Shown here: in pieces, positions 21,271 through 31,700 of the stretch
Position numbering within the stretch: the stretch's first letter is position 1
Layout of the letters: the number at the start of each line of letters is the position of its first letter
Source of the DNA: Pristionchus mayeri
Lineage: Eukaryota > Nematoda > Chromadorea > Rhabditida > Neodiplogasteridae
Length of the DNA: 64,000 nt
Direction: 5' to 3'
NCBI GenBank assembly: GCA_036245805.1
Contig: BTRK01000001.1
Location: 22,389,087 to 22,453,086, forward strand
Program-made: the position numbers and the translations under genes
Notes under the pieces: model-generated
The model's database searches: none
What the model was told of the DNA's origin: nothing
Seen by the model: the letters and a program-made list of their open reading frames with translations, nothing else

Positions 21271-24248
21271 CTACTCAGATTTCTTCCACTTTATCCACTC
21301 TCCTCTTTGGTCGGGCAGATCCATAGGCACCCTCGTCTCCCTCTCCATGTGCTCCACATGGTAGTACTCCAGCGAGCCAGAGTTTCTGAGAAGGAGAAGA
21401 GCATTGCGAAGGAAAGTCGCACTATCATTGTGTAAATCTAATGCTCTCACCTCATTGAGGAAGCGCTGCCAGAATGAGTGAGGGAGACCGAAGAAGGAGG
21501 AAGTGGAGTAGTCGGTCAGACGGACCTCGATCACGGGCAAGGAATACAGCTGTGTGATGAAGGCGGCTGAAAAGCGACTCATTATTTCGAAGCCAAAACA
21601 GTAGGCCACATACAGTCGCGCCCATAAGTCAGTGGGCACTTTTGGAATGGGTTTGAACTTTTTGCTCAGGAAATATTTCATTCTGAGGCCAGGACGTTAT
21701 GCACCGAGTTCATCGGAGATTTTTCTTTTTGATATTGGGGTATGATGCAATAGCCTAGTCATTGCGTAGAGATGACGCAATCAAGATATACTTTTTTCAA
21801 AACGGCATTATTCTTACATGGATTTTTTCCTGCCTGCCAAACTTTCTGTGGTTAGAGTCATGCCCGAGGACTACCCAGAAAAAAATTTTGAGCTTGCTGC
21901 GCGGCCGCACATTTGCTGCAGCCTTGCTGCAAAATCGAGGTCGAAAATTCAGATCTCGGCTCCTAGTCAAGCTAGAGACCCGTTCAACGCATCAAAATGA
22001 TCGCCGTCATGAGTCCAGATGATCCTGAGAATATGAAAATAATATCTCTAAATTTGCCCTCAGGGCATGAAAAAATCACTTTTTTGCATAACCATTTTTT
22101 GGCCAATCATAACTTTGTGGGAAAGGTAGGTAAAAATCTGGTTTTTGCATAGGAATGTTCATAATGTATTGATCAACGGATTCCCAACTTTTTAGAGCGA
22201 TTGATTATATTTCCTGCCCGCGGCGGACGGTTATCGGTGGGATACTCGTGTCGGGAAACACCTTGTTTACCACTATGACGAGAGAGTACAGACGACGAGA
22301 GTGCGTAAACAGGGTGTTTCCCGACACTAGTATCCCACCGAAAAACACACGCCACGGACAGGAAAGATAATCAATTGCTCTAAAAAGTTGGGAATCCGTT
22401 GACCAATACATTATGAACATTCCTATGCAAAAACCAGATTTTTACCTACCTTTCCCACAAAGTTATGATTGGCCAAAAAATGGTCATGCAAAAAAGTGAT
22501 TTTTTCATGCCCCGAGGGCAAATTTAGAGATATTGTTTTCATATACTCAGGATTATCTGGACTCATGACGGCGATAATTTTGATGTGTTGAACGGGCCTC
22601 TAGCTTGACTAGGAGCCGAGATCTGAATTTTCGACCTCGATTTTATAGCAAGGCTGCAGCAGATGTGCGGCCGCGCAGCAAGCTCAAAATTTTTTTCTGG
22701 GTAGTCCTCGGGCATGACTCTAACCACAGAAAGTTTGGCAGGCAGGAAAAAATCCATGTAAGAATAATGCCGTTTTGAAAAAGTATATCTTGATTGCGTC
22801 ATCTCTACGCAATGACTAGGCTATTGCATCATACCCCAATATCAAAAAGAAAAATCTCCGATGAATTCGGTGCATAACGTCCTAGCCTCAGAATGAAATA
22901 TTTCCTGAGCAAAAAGTTCAAACCCATTCCAAAAGTGCCCACTGACTTATGGGCGCGACTGTACGTCTTCGACTACCTTCTTATAGAATAGAACCAATGG
23001 AACCTTGACTCGTGAAAAAATATTTCAAAATAGATTTTCTCGGTTTTAGAAACCACAATTCACCCGGATCGGAGAGCTGCATTTCGCCGAGCAGGTCGAG
23101 TTTGAGGCTCTTCGAGCGGGAGATGAGGTTGATTATGGATGGACTGAATGTATTATGATTGTTACGCAATGATAATATGCATAGACACAAAATATTATTC
23201 CATGAATGAGTTCGCGTGAAAAATATGTTTTACTTTTCCAAAAGCTCATCGATTAAGGAAATAGTTCGAGTGAAAACTTACGCGTTTCTGTCGTTTATGT
23301 CTGGGCTGTCGACTTCGAGTCTGCCGATGGATGCTCTTTGCATCAAGACTGAGCACAGTGGAAAGTCAGTTGGCGAGAGACCGTAGTAGCTGTGGTCGGC
23401 CTGGACTCTCGATGGATGAAGAGAGCAGATCAGACATCTGAAGAGTACAAAGTTTACACTTTCACAAATGATAACATGACGGAAACCAGAAGGACCTAAT
23501 CACTTTTGTTTCTCCACTTCTAAAATACCTCGTAATCGTCAGCGATCTATGAAATATATGACAAACGCAAATGTGATCATACCTGTTCGATGATGGGATC
23601 CTTGGGTCCATTCAGTTGCACATGCAATGTGGGGTTTCGAGATGATCCACTTCGCTCGAATCGTCCAGAATCCAGAGAGGCCAAACCGTAGAAGGGCAGA
23701 TTGGCGGGAATGAGCGAGATTCCCACTCCAGTGACTTGTGCTTTCTGTAAATGAGCAATCGTTTATAAGAAAGAACGAAATTCGTATTTAATGTTCAATA
23801 AATTGAGTAGTATGCTAAATACCTACCGCCATCATCGTGAAATCCACTACTTCGATCGCCGGTCGATTCTTGTTCACGAATTCCTTCACTCCAGCGTAGT
23901 AATGAGTGGACACCTGCGATAACAATTTTTTTGACTAAATAGTGGAAGCGGTTGTTCATGTAGAAAATTCACGTCACCGGTTTATGTGATTGCTATAATT
24001 AGGAGCTATGGAAACATAAATTACGTATTCTTTAACAATAGAAAGTAGTTTTATTCCTTCATAAATGTTAGTGCAATATACAAAGTAGAAAATATTCTGA
24101 TAAATTTTCTACACATTATAATAATATTTCTCCGTACCTGCGCGAGATTGGCAAAATCATAACAGTCTTCGTCGTTTCGGAGATGGAAGCAGAGTCGCTT
24201 GAGAGCAGGCCACGGAAGAGAATCCCAACTGGAAATAAGGTGTTCCAT
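21271..24248 (-). CDS. F-box-like protein, intron carries a large palindromic transposon
   Basis: Exons on the minus strand join in frame from MEHLISSWDSLPWPALKRL (start 24248) to a stop at 21271. The N-terminal part (LPWPALKRLCFHLRN, then DFANLAQVSTHYYAGVKEFV) has the F-box pattern: Leu-Pro, a Leu-rich helix, then an LxxVS core. F-box proteins act as substrate adaptors of SCF ubiquitin ligases. Later exons (FYGLASLDSGRFERSGSS; NLISRSKSLKLDLLGEMQLS; FITQLYSLPVIEVRLTDYST) look like a nematode F-box-associated region but have no motif I can name. The intron 21567-23063 contains a 1349-bp element; without it the intron would be about 150 bases. The phase is kept across that intron (a single G joined to CC). 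The start is the first in-frame ATG; an upstream exon cannot be excluded. Confidence 0.68.
21613..22961. mobile_element. Long palindromic (foldback) Tc1/mariner-type MITE
   Basis: The left end CAGTCGCGCCCATAAGTCAG is mirrored at the right end, and both are flanked by TA (21611-21612, 22962-22963), the target duplication of Tc1/mariner elements. The whole 1349 bp is one inverted repeat: each arm is about 670 bp with few differences and the centre is near 22287. The two arms therefore encode the same spurious peptide on opposite strands. No transposase is present, so it is non-autonomous. It lies in an intron of the F-box-like gene. Confidence 0.87.
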
Positions 24249-25798
24249 CGCAAAATTGGGAATCTTAGAATGTGTTCTAATAATTATCATTCCGAAATAT
24301 ATCTACCGTAACGTAATTAATGTATTCCTTTTCCCATCAGGAAAGACAATGAAGTGAATCAGGTTTATGTTTTTTTGCAGGCTTCAATCATGCTGCCCGT
24401 TTGCCCCAGACAGCAAAACATCACATAAGTGATACAACTGTTCACAGTGATATGCCAAATACTACTACCTCGGGGGAACGGCGAGATCGGCATGAGCTTT
24501 GGTAGAGAAGAGATAAACGAATTAAAACAAGCAAAACGGTAAATGATTAGCGACGAAATTCGAATATTAAAAGATGACGAGAGAAAATAGTCATGCAAAA
24601 GGGGAAGAAGAGAACGGAAGAGACCTTGCTCGAAATAAACAAATGGTATGAATGAGGGAAGGAGAGGGAGAGGGAAGAGAAGAGGTCAATAGATCAATAT
24701 GGCTGCCAGAGGGAGAGGAGATCAAGAGGGAAGGGGCAAAGGGGAAGGGCTCAATTGAGAGATAAAGAGACTACAAACTAGAGAATAATGCTGCGGAAAT
24801 TTTGGAGGAGAACGTTCACCTACAGTGAAAATTTTCAGGAGGAGAAAAGAAGAACATTCAAAATTTGAATTCCCTCAATTTTCGGTATTTCGCTTCCAGT
24901 GATGCCAGCGACTAAAAACTTTTATTGTTGGTTTTTCTACCTTGTTGAACTCTAAAAGGAAGTTTCAAGTCCGCTGGAACCCGAAAAAAAAAATCACAAA
25001 TTGAGAGAGTTAAAAATTTGAATGTCTCCTCTTTCCTCCTTTGAAAATTTCCATCCGACGGATAGAAGGAAAAGAGAAAAAAGTGGCAAAAATAGTGCAT
25101 GGATCAGGAACCGAACCAGCGATCATCCGGTTCAAACTCCTGCTGCTTACCACTAAATCACAGATGCTTCTTGCATAGGACTGTTAGAAGCATTCTTGTG
25201 CTTTGCGTTGACAGCGCGCCGGTGGATTATCGATTATTTTAGGCGCCCCGAGGCTGTTCCGCAAAATTGAAATATACGAGATTTCTTAGAATTTTATTCT
25301 ACATCCAACCATATATATGTCGTTCCGAAAGTCCATATCGACGGAACGGTCACCACTTGTGAGGGAGCAGGCGGTTCATCCGGGGAGAGGGGGTTGTAAA
25401 CGCCTCTCTATCCCTAATATCTACCTTAGCGCCAATAAGATTCGGGAAGTTTTTCAATTCAATCCGCGAGTTCTCCACTGCCTCATTTTTGACGCACTTT
25501 TCTTCATCTCTTACATTTAAATTCACCCACTTTTTTGTCCTTTTGTCCTTTTTTGTTTTGGTCCTTTGTCTTGTCGCTTTTTTTCCCAGGAAAATTCAGC
25601 TCATTTCTGTGCAAACAGAAATTATATGAATTTTCTTGAAGAAAAAGAGTCAGTCCTCGATCATTTCATGGACACCGTATCTAACGGCAAGGAGCGTCCT
25701 TTGAAGTGATGGCCGTCTCTAAATTCCCAGGGGCATTGTACATCAAGATTTTTGAATTTTGTTTGTTGTTCGCTACCTATTACGTAACTTTCCCAGGA
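24249..25798. other. Intergenic region between F-box-like gene and cfp-1
   Basis: These divergent genes share this 1.5-kb spacer. It holds a GA-rich tract (24600-24760), a tRNA-like remnant (25097-25168) and, just before cfp-1, a T-rich stretch ending in tttcccag two bases before the ATG (a likely trans-splice acceptor at 25796). No protein-coding exon is supported. Confidence 0.55.
25097..25168 (-). tRNA. tRNA-like remnant (pseudo-tRNA or tRNA-derived SINE)
   Basis: Read on the minus strand, 72 bases start GCATCTG, have a TTTAGTGGTAAGC A-box-like D arm and a GGTTCGGTTCC B-box-like T arm at the usual spacing, and end ATGC. Only four of seven acceptor pairs form and the anticodon stem does not pair well. 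It is therefore a decayed tRNA or a tRNA-derived repeat, not a working gene. Confidence 0.35.
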
Positions 25799-28700
25799 AT
25801 GCCCTCATCACAATCAGGAGATGAACGAGTTAAATCATCGAAGGGATCCCGAAAGAATAAGACTAGCGAAGGAGGAGAAATTCTATACTGTTTCTGCAGG
25901 TTGGACCACCCCTGTTTATTGGTAACCAAATGTATATTATTGAACTCATTTTCAATTGCTAGCCACATAACCAATGATTACTTTAAGAGAGCCGGAAGGT
26001 TCCCGATTCATGATAGGATGCGATTCGTGTGACGAATGGTACCACGGCACCTGCGTCGGGGTATTTTCCTTTTTCCTTAATTAAGATCTTAATCGAGAAT
26101 ATGCCCCACTTTACTGGTTATGTTCAAGATCACAAAATCCGAAGGAAAGGGAATCGAATCATACTACTGCGAGAAGTGTATTGCTGCACACCCTAAACTG
26201 AAGATTGTATTTAAAGAACCTAAAGGTTATTTCATCTATTGTTCACGGTAGTTATTGTTTGACGGAAGTATAAATATTCTTCAGATGGAGATCCAAACTC
26301 GATTCCTCAGCGTTGTCGTGACTGCATCCAGTGCTGTACACTCCCAGACTGCGGCACTGTAAATATTATCAACATTATCCAATTTGAATTTTATTTGAAT
26401 TTCTCAAAATTGCTATATTGCACAAGTCTGTGTTCTAGACTCTCGGGTTGCTTAATATTGCCAATTCTGATGGTGATCTAGACGTCTAGTTGATCCATTG
26501 TATTCGCAGTGCTCTCGGTGCAAAGCGAAGAATGGCCGCTGTCTCAAAGTGGAATGTATGTATGCATCACACGAAATGCCCAAGGCAGAGAAAAAACGTG
26601 AGTCTTATTTTTTCGAAAATTCACAATTAAAAATATTCATATGTGAGATCTATGATTGATCATGAGAAAGCATAGAAAGCCTCTGCCACCAGAACATAAG
26701 GCCTAACCTGAGACTTAAGCGAAAATTGATCCGAAAACTACAGCGAAGACTGTACCGAAGGCCGAGCCGAAGACCGAACCGAAAACTGAACCGAAAGAGG
26801 AACCAGAAGAGCCGAAGGAAGTAGAGGAAGACGATGATAGTGCGCATTTTCGTATATACATCGTATTCGTAGATAGATCCTCCCTTTTCCATGGCCTAAT
26901 CAGTGCAAATTGCAGCATACTTTCTGCCTTCGACCTCCCGCAAGACAGGAGGAGGCGGAGTTGTGGGATCGACCAAACAAGGGCCTGCTAAAGGGAGGAG
27001 GAAGCCGGGGAAGAAGGAGAAGGTACGAATACATGGGGAAGGGTCTGGAAGGGAGATGTTGTAGGAGAAAGGAGTAGCGAAGAGAGGAGGCAAGGAAAGG
27101 AATACAAGGACAGCAATCGAATCTAGTCTGGGTAAGTGATCTACAAGACATTATGCATTACCAGTATAAACGATTAAGGAGATCGACTAATCGAGGGTAG
27201 TGAAGCTTATTACGCCCATCTGGAGAAGCAGAGAAAAGGTTTGTGAGTTGAAAGTATTAATCTTAGTTTAGACTGTTCACGCGCTCTTGTGGAAAACAAG
27301 ACGAACTGATATTTGTAATTCAACAATATAATTGTTCAGAGTACCAGTCAAGACATGGGCCCATGCAGTGTTTCGGAGTGTAAGTCTATCTCGATTGATG
27401 CATCATACTACTCGTCCCTTTAAGCAACTGCTCGATCGAGGCTCGTCCCAATTCGAAGTACTGCAGTGACGAATGTGGAATGCGCAGGGCAAAGGTGCAT
27501 TTGTATATTCGAGAAGAATGAGATATTCACTCTGTTGATTGTGTGCTACTCTTTTGTTGAGTTCTATCGATGTTTTACAATTGTCTAATTCAAAAAGTGA
27601 ATTTCCAGGAGCGAATTGCGAAGTATCTCCCGAAGGGCGTCGAGAGCTACTGGAAAATTGAACCGGTTGCTGTCAGACAAAATAGAGAGGTATGGGGAAA
27701 ATAGGAAATCATATCATGAAAGCTTTCGTAAATCTATAGATCTTTTATAAGTGCTTGTTATTATTGAATAAGCTTTATCAATATTAATTGTAGGAGGAGA
27801 TCTCTAAAGAGCAGCAGAAGGAAGAACTAAAGAAGGAGAAGGCGGATCTGGACAAATGTCACGGTTTAGTCGTAGACTATGTTCGAGTGAGTGCCATCTC
27901 ATTCAATCAGCCTACTCATCCTCCATATCATTCACAATATTGGGAGAATGAACTTCCTTTTGCAGGCACTGAAGCCATTCGGCCCAGATGATAAGGAAGA
28001 TTCGAAGGCCGATGGAGATTTTGTAAGTGGACATTCGCTGGAGATTATATTCCCCCCCCCCCCCTCTATTGAGGACGTTTATTCAACAGTATCTATCGAT
28101 CTAAAATATTCTCACAAAATGTCAAGGCTGAATTTTGTGAAGCAGTCACCGAACCAAGCTAAAAGTTTAACTGAACGCAAATTATACATGAAGAATTCAA
28201 TTCTGATTTTTCCCCATTTTTGGATGTTACTTGCACAAGATGAGAGGGGAATTTCATTACCGATTATTTGACCTGGGTCTCATGGGGGATTCATCATCAG
28301 GTGGTTGCTTGTCCAGTGTGCACGGTGGAGTTCGGATGCAAGGTCATCGCTAAGCACACCGAGAGATGCTTCGCACGATCGGAGAAACAAGCGACTTACG
28401 GGACGAGCGTCAAGGTAAGAGAGCCATCGGTTGCTGTCAGACATAACTACTCTTGATCACATTTTGAGTGAATACTAGCTAAGATATAGCTCATTTGTTA
28501 TGATCATTTTAAAATACCATATATTTGAAACAAAAATATCAATACATATATATAAAACGTAGTGTGACTCCGTCTGACCGGATTGCGAAATAGGGAGGGG
28601 AGGGAGGGATGACGTTAGGAAGCCATCAATCCATTACCGTATACCAATCAATAATTAGCATTGGGTCAACTACCGTATACCAATCGATAATTAGCCATGG

Positions 28701-31700
28701 CTCAACTGTTATTCCGTGGGTCAGATTTATGACTTTGACCTTTGATCTTTGAATTACCGTATGCCAATCAATAATTAGCATTGGGTCAACTACCGTATAC
28801 CAATCGATAATTAGCCATGGCTCAACTGTTATTCCGTGGGTCAGATTTATGACTTTGACCTTTGATCTTTGAATTACCGTATGCCAATCAATAATTAGCA
28901 TTGGGTCAACTACCGTATACCAATCGATAATTAGCCATGGGTCAACTGTTATTCCGTGGGTCAGATTTATGACTTTGACCTTTGATCTTTGAATTACCGT
29001 ATGCCAATCAATAATTAGCATTGGGTCAACTACCGTATACCAATCGATAATTAGCCATGGCTCAACTGTTATTCCGTGGGTCAGATTTATGACTTTGACC
29101 TTTGATCTTTGAATTACCGTATGCCAATCAATAATTAGCATTGGGTCAACTACCGTATACCAATCGATAATTAGCCATGGGTCAACTGTTATTCCGTGGG
29201 TCAGATTTATGACTTTGACCTTTGATCTTTGAATTACCGTATACCAATCAATAATTAGCATTGGGTCAACTACCGTATACCAATCGATAATTAGCCATGG
29301 GTCAACTGTTATTCCGTGGGTCAGATTTATGACTTTCACCTTTGATCTTTGAATTACCGTATGCCAATCAATAATTAGCATTGGGTCAACTACCGTATAC
29401 CAATCGATAATTAGCCGTGGGTCACCTCTTATTCCGTGGGTCAGATTTATGACTTTGACCTTTGATCTTTGAATTACCGTATGCCAATCAATAATTAGCA
29501 TTGGGTCAACTACCGTATACCAATCGATAATTAGCCGTGAGTCACCTCTTATTCCGTGGGTCAGATTTATGATTTTGATCTTTGATCTTTGAATTACCGT
29601 ATGCCAATCAATAATTAGCATTGGGTCAAATACCGTATACCAATCGATAATTAGCCATGGGTCACCTATTATTCCGTGAGTCAGATTTATGATTTTGATC
29701 TTTGATCTTTGATCTAAAGTATGCCAATTAATAATTAGCATTAGGTCGGCTACAGTATACCAATCGATAATTAGCCATGGGTCAAAGCTTCTAGAATGTT
29801 CCAGAAAGTTCGAAAATGTTTAAAAGCTTCTAGAATGTTCCAGAAAGTTCGAAAATGTTACAAAGCTTCTAGAATGTTCCAGAAAGTTCGAAAATGTTCA
29901 AAAGCTTCTAGAATGTTCCAGAAAGTTCGAAAATGTTCCAAAGCTTCTAGAATGTTCCAGAAAGTTCGAAAATGTTCCAAAGCTTCTAGAATGTTCCAGA
30001 AAGTTCGAAAATGTTCAAAAGCTTCTAGAATGTTCCAGAAAGTTCGAAAATGTTCAAAAGCTTCTAGAATGTTCCAGAAAGTTCGGAAATGTTCCAAAGC
30101 TTCTAGAATGTTCCAGAAAGTTCGAAAATGTTTAAAAGCTTCTAGAATGTTCCAGAAAGTTCGAAAATGTTCCAAAGCTTCTAGACTGTACCAGAAAGTT
30201 CGAAAATGTTCCAAAGCTTCTAGAATGTTCCAGAAAGTTCGAAAATGTTTAAAAGCTTCTAGAATGTTCCAGAAAGTTCGAAAATGTTCCAAAGCTTCTA
30301 GACTGTACCAGAAAGTTCGAAAATGTTTCAAAGCTTCTAGAATGTTCCAGAAAGTTCGAAAATGTTTAAAAGCTTCTAGAATGTTCCAGAAAGTTCGAAA
30401 ATGTTCCAAAGCTTCTAGACTGTACCAGAAAGTTCGAAAATGTTTCAAAGCTTCTAGAATGTTCCAGAAAGTTCAAAAATGTTCCAAAGCTTCTAGAATG
30501 TTCCAGAAAGTTCGAAAATGTTCAAAAGCTTCTAGAATGTTCCAGAAAGTTCGGAAATGTTCCAAAGCTTCTAGAATGTTCCAGAAAGTTCGAAAATGTT
30601 CCAAAGCTTCTAGAATGTTACAGAAAGTTCGAAAATGTTCCAAAGCTTCTAGAATGTTCCAGAAAGTTCGAAAATGTTCCAAAGCTTCTAGACTGTACCA
30701 GAAAGTAAGCTTTTCGAAAATGTTCCATTCGGAGAAGGGACATGGAGCGATGAAGATAGGAATAGAGAAGGAGAGAGGGGGGAGAGAGAGATGGATAGAA
30801 GGAGAGAGAGGGCGAGATGGAGGTGGAGAGAGAGGGAGAGAGAGAAAGAGAGAGGGAGAGAAGGAGAATGAGAGAGAGGGAGAGGGAGAAACAGAGAGAG
30901 AGGGAGAGAGGAAGAGAGAGGAAGAGAGGGAGAGTGGGAGAGAGAGAGGAGGAGGAGAGAGGAGAGCGAGAATTAGATTTAGACAGAGGGAGAGGGAGGA
31001 AGGGAGAGAGAGAAGGAGAGGGAGAGAGAGGGAGAGGGAGAAAGGGAGAGAGAGGAAGAGAGGAAGAGAGAGGAAGAGAAGGAGAGAGAGGAAGAGAGAG
31101 AGGAGGAGGAGGAGAAAGGAGAGAGAGAAGGAGAATGAAACAGAGGGAGAGGGAGAGTAGGAGAGAGAGGGAGAGAGAGGGGGGGAAGGAGAGAGAGAGA
31201 GGGAGAGGCGGAGAGAGGAGATAGAGAAGGAGAAGGAGAGAGATGGAGAGGGAGAAACGGAGAGATAGGAAGAGAGGAAGAGAGAGGAAGAGAGGGAGTG
31301 AGAGGAAGAGATGAAGAGAGGGAGAGAGAGGGAGAGAGGGAGAGAGAGAGGAAGAGAGAGAGGAGGAGGAGGAGAGAGGAGAGAGAGAAGGAGAATGAAT
31401 CAGGGGGGAGAGGGAGAAAGGGAGAGAGAGTGGAAGAGAGGGAGAGAGATGAATAGAGGAAGAGAGGGAGAGAGAGGAAGAGAGGGAGAGTAGGAGAGAG
31501 GGAGAGTAGGAGAGAGAGGGAGAGAGAGGGGGAAGGAGAGAGAGAGGGAGAGGAGGAGAGAGGAGATAGAGAAGGAGAAGGAAAGAGATGGAGAGGGAGA
31601 AACGGAGAGATAGGAAGAGAGGAAGAGAGATGAAAAGAGGGAGAGAGATGAAGAGAGGGAGAGAGAGGAAGAGAGAGAGGAGGAAGAGGAGAGAGGAGAG

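Noticed and set aside
21818..22802. Identical small ORFs on opposite strands (MDFFLPAKLSVVRVMPED...)
   Set aside because: They are the two arms of the palindromic transposon read outward in; no transposase similarity.
26692..26719. Two in-frame TAA codons in the Lys/Pro-rich exon 6 of cfp-1
   Set aside because: An acceptor (ACTTAAG) right after them restores the phase with the previous exon, so the stops are intronic.
28626..29741. 371-residue minus-strand ORF made of a 40-residue repeat
   Set aside because: The satellite unit is 120 bp, a multiple of three without stops in one frame, so the ORF is a by-product of the tandem array in an intron.
29783..30711. CRISPR-like regular repeat array
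   Set aside because: Units are contiguous with no variable spacers, the genome is eukaryotic, and the unit is explained by alternating HSF pentamers.
29796..31160. 454-residue ORF with a 13-residue repeat followed by an Arg/Glu/Gly run
   Set aside because: It is the 39-bp heat-shock-element satellite running into the GA tract; both keep a frame open by their period or composition.
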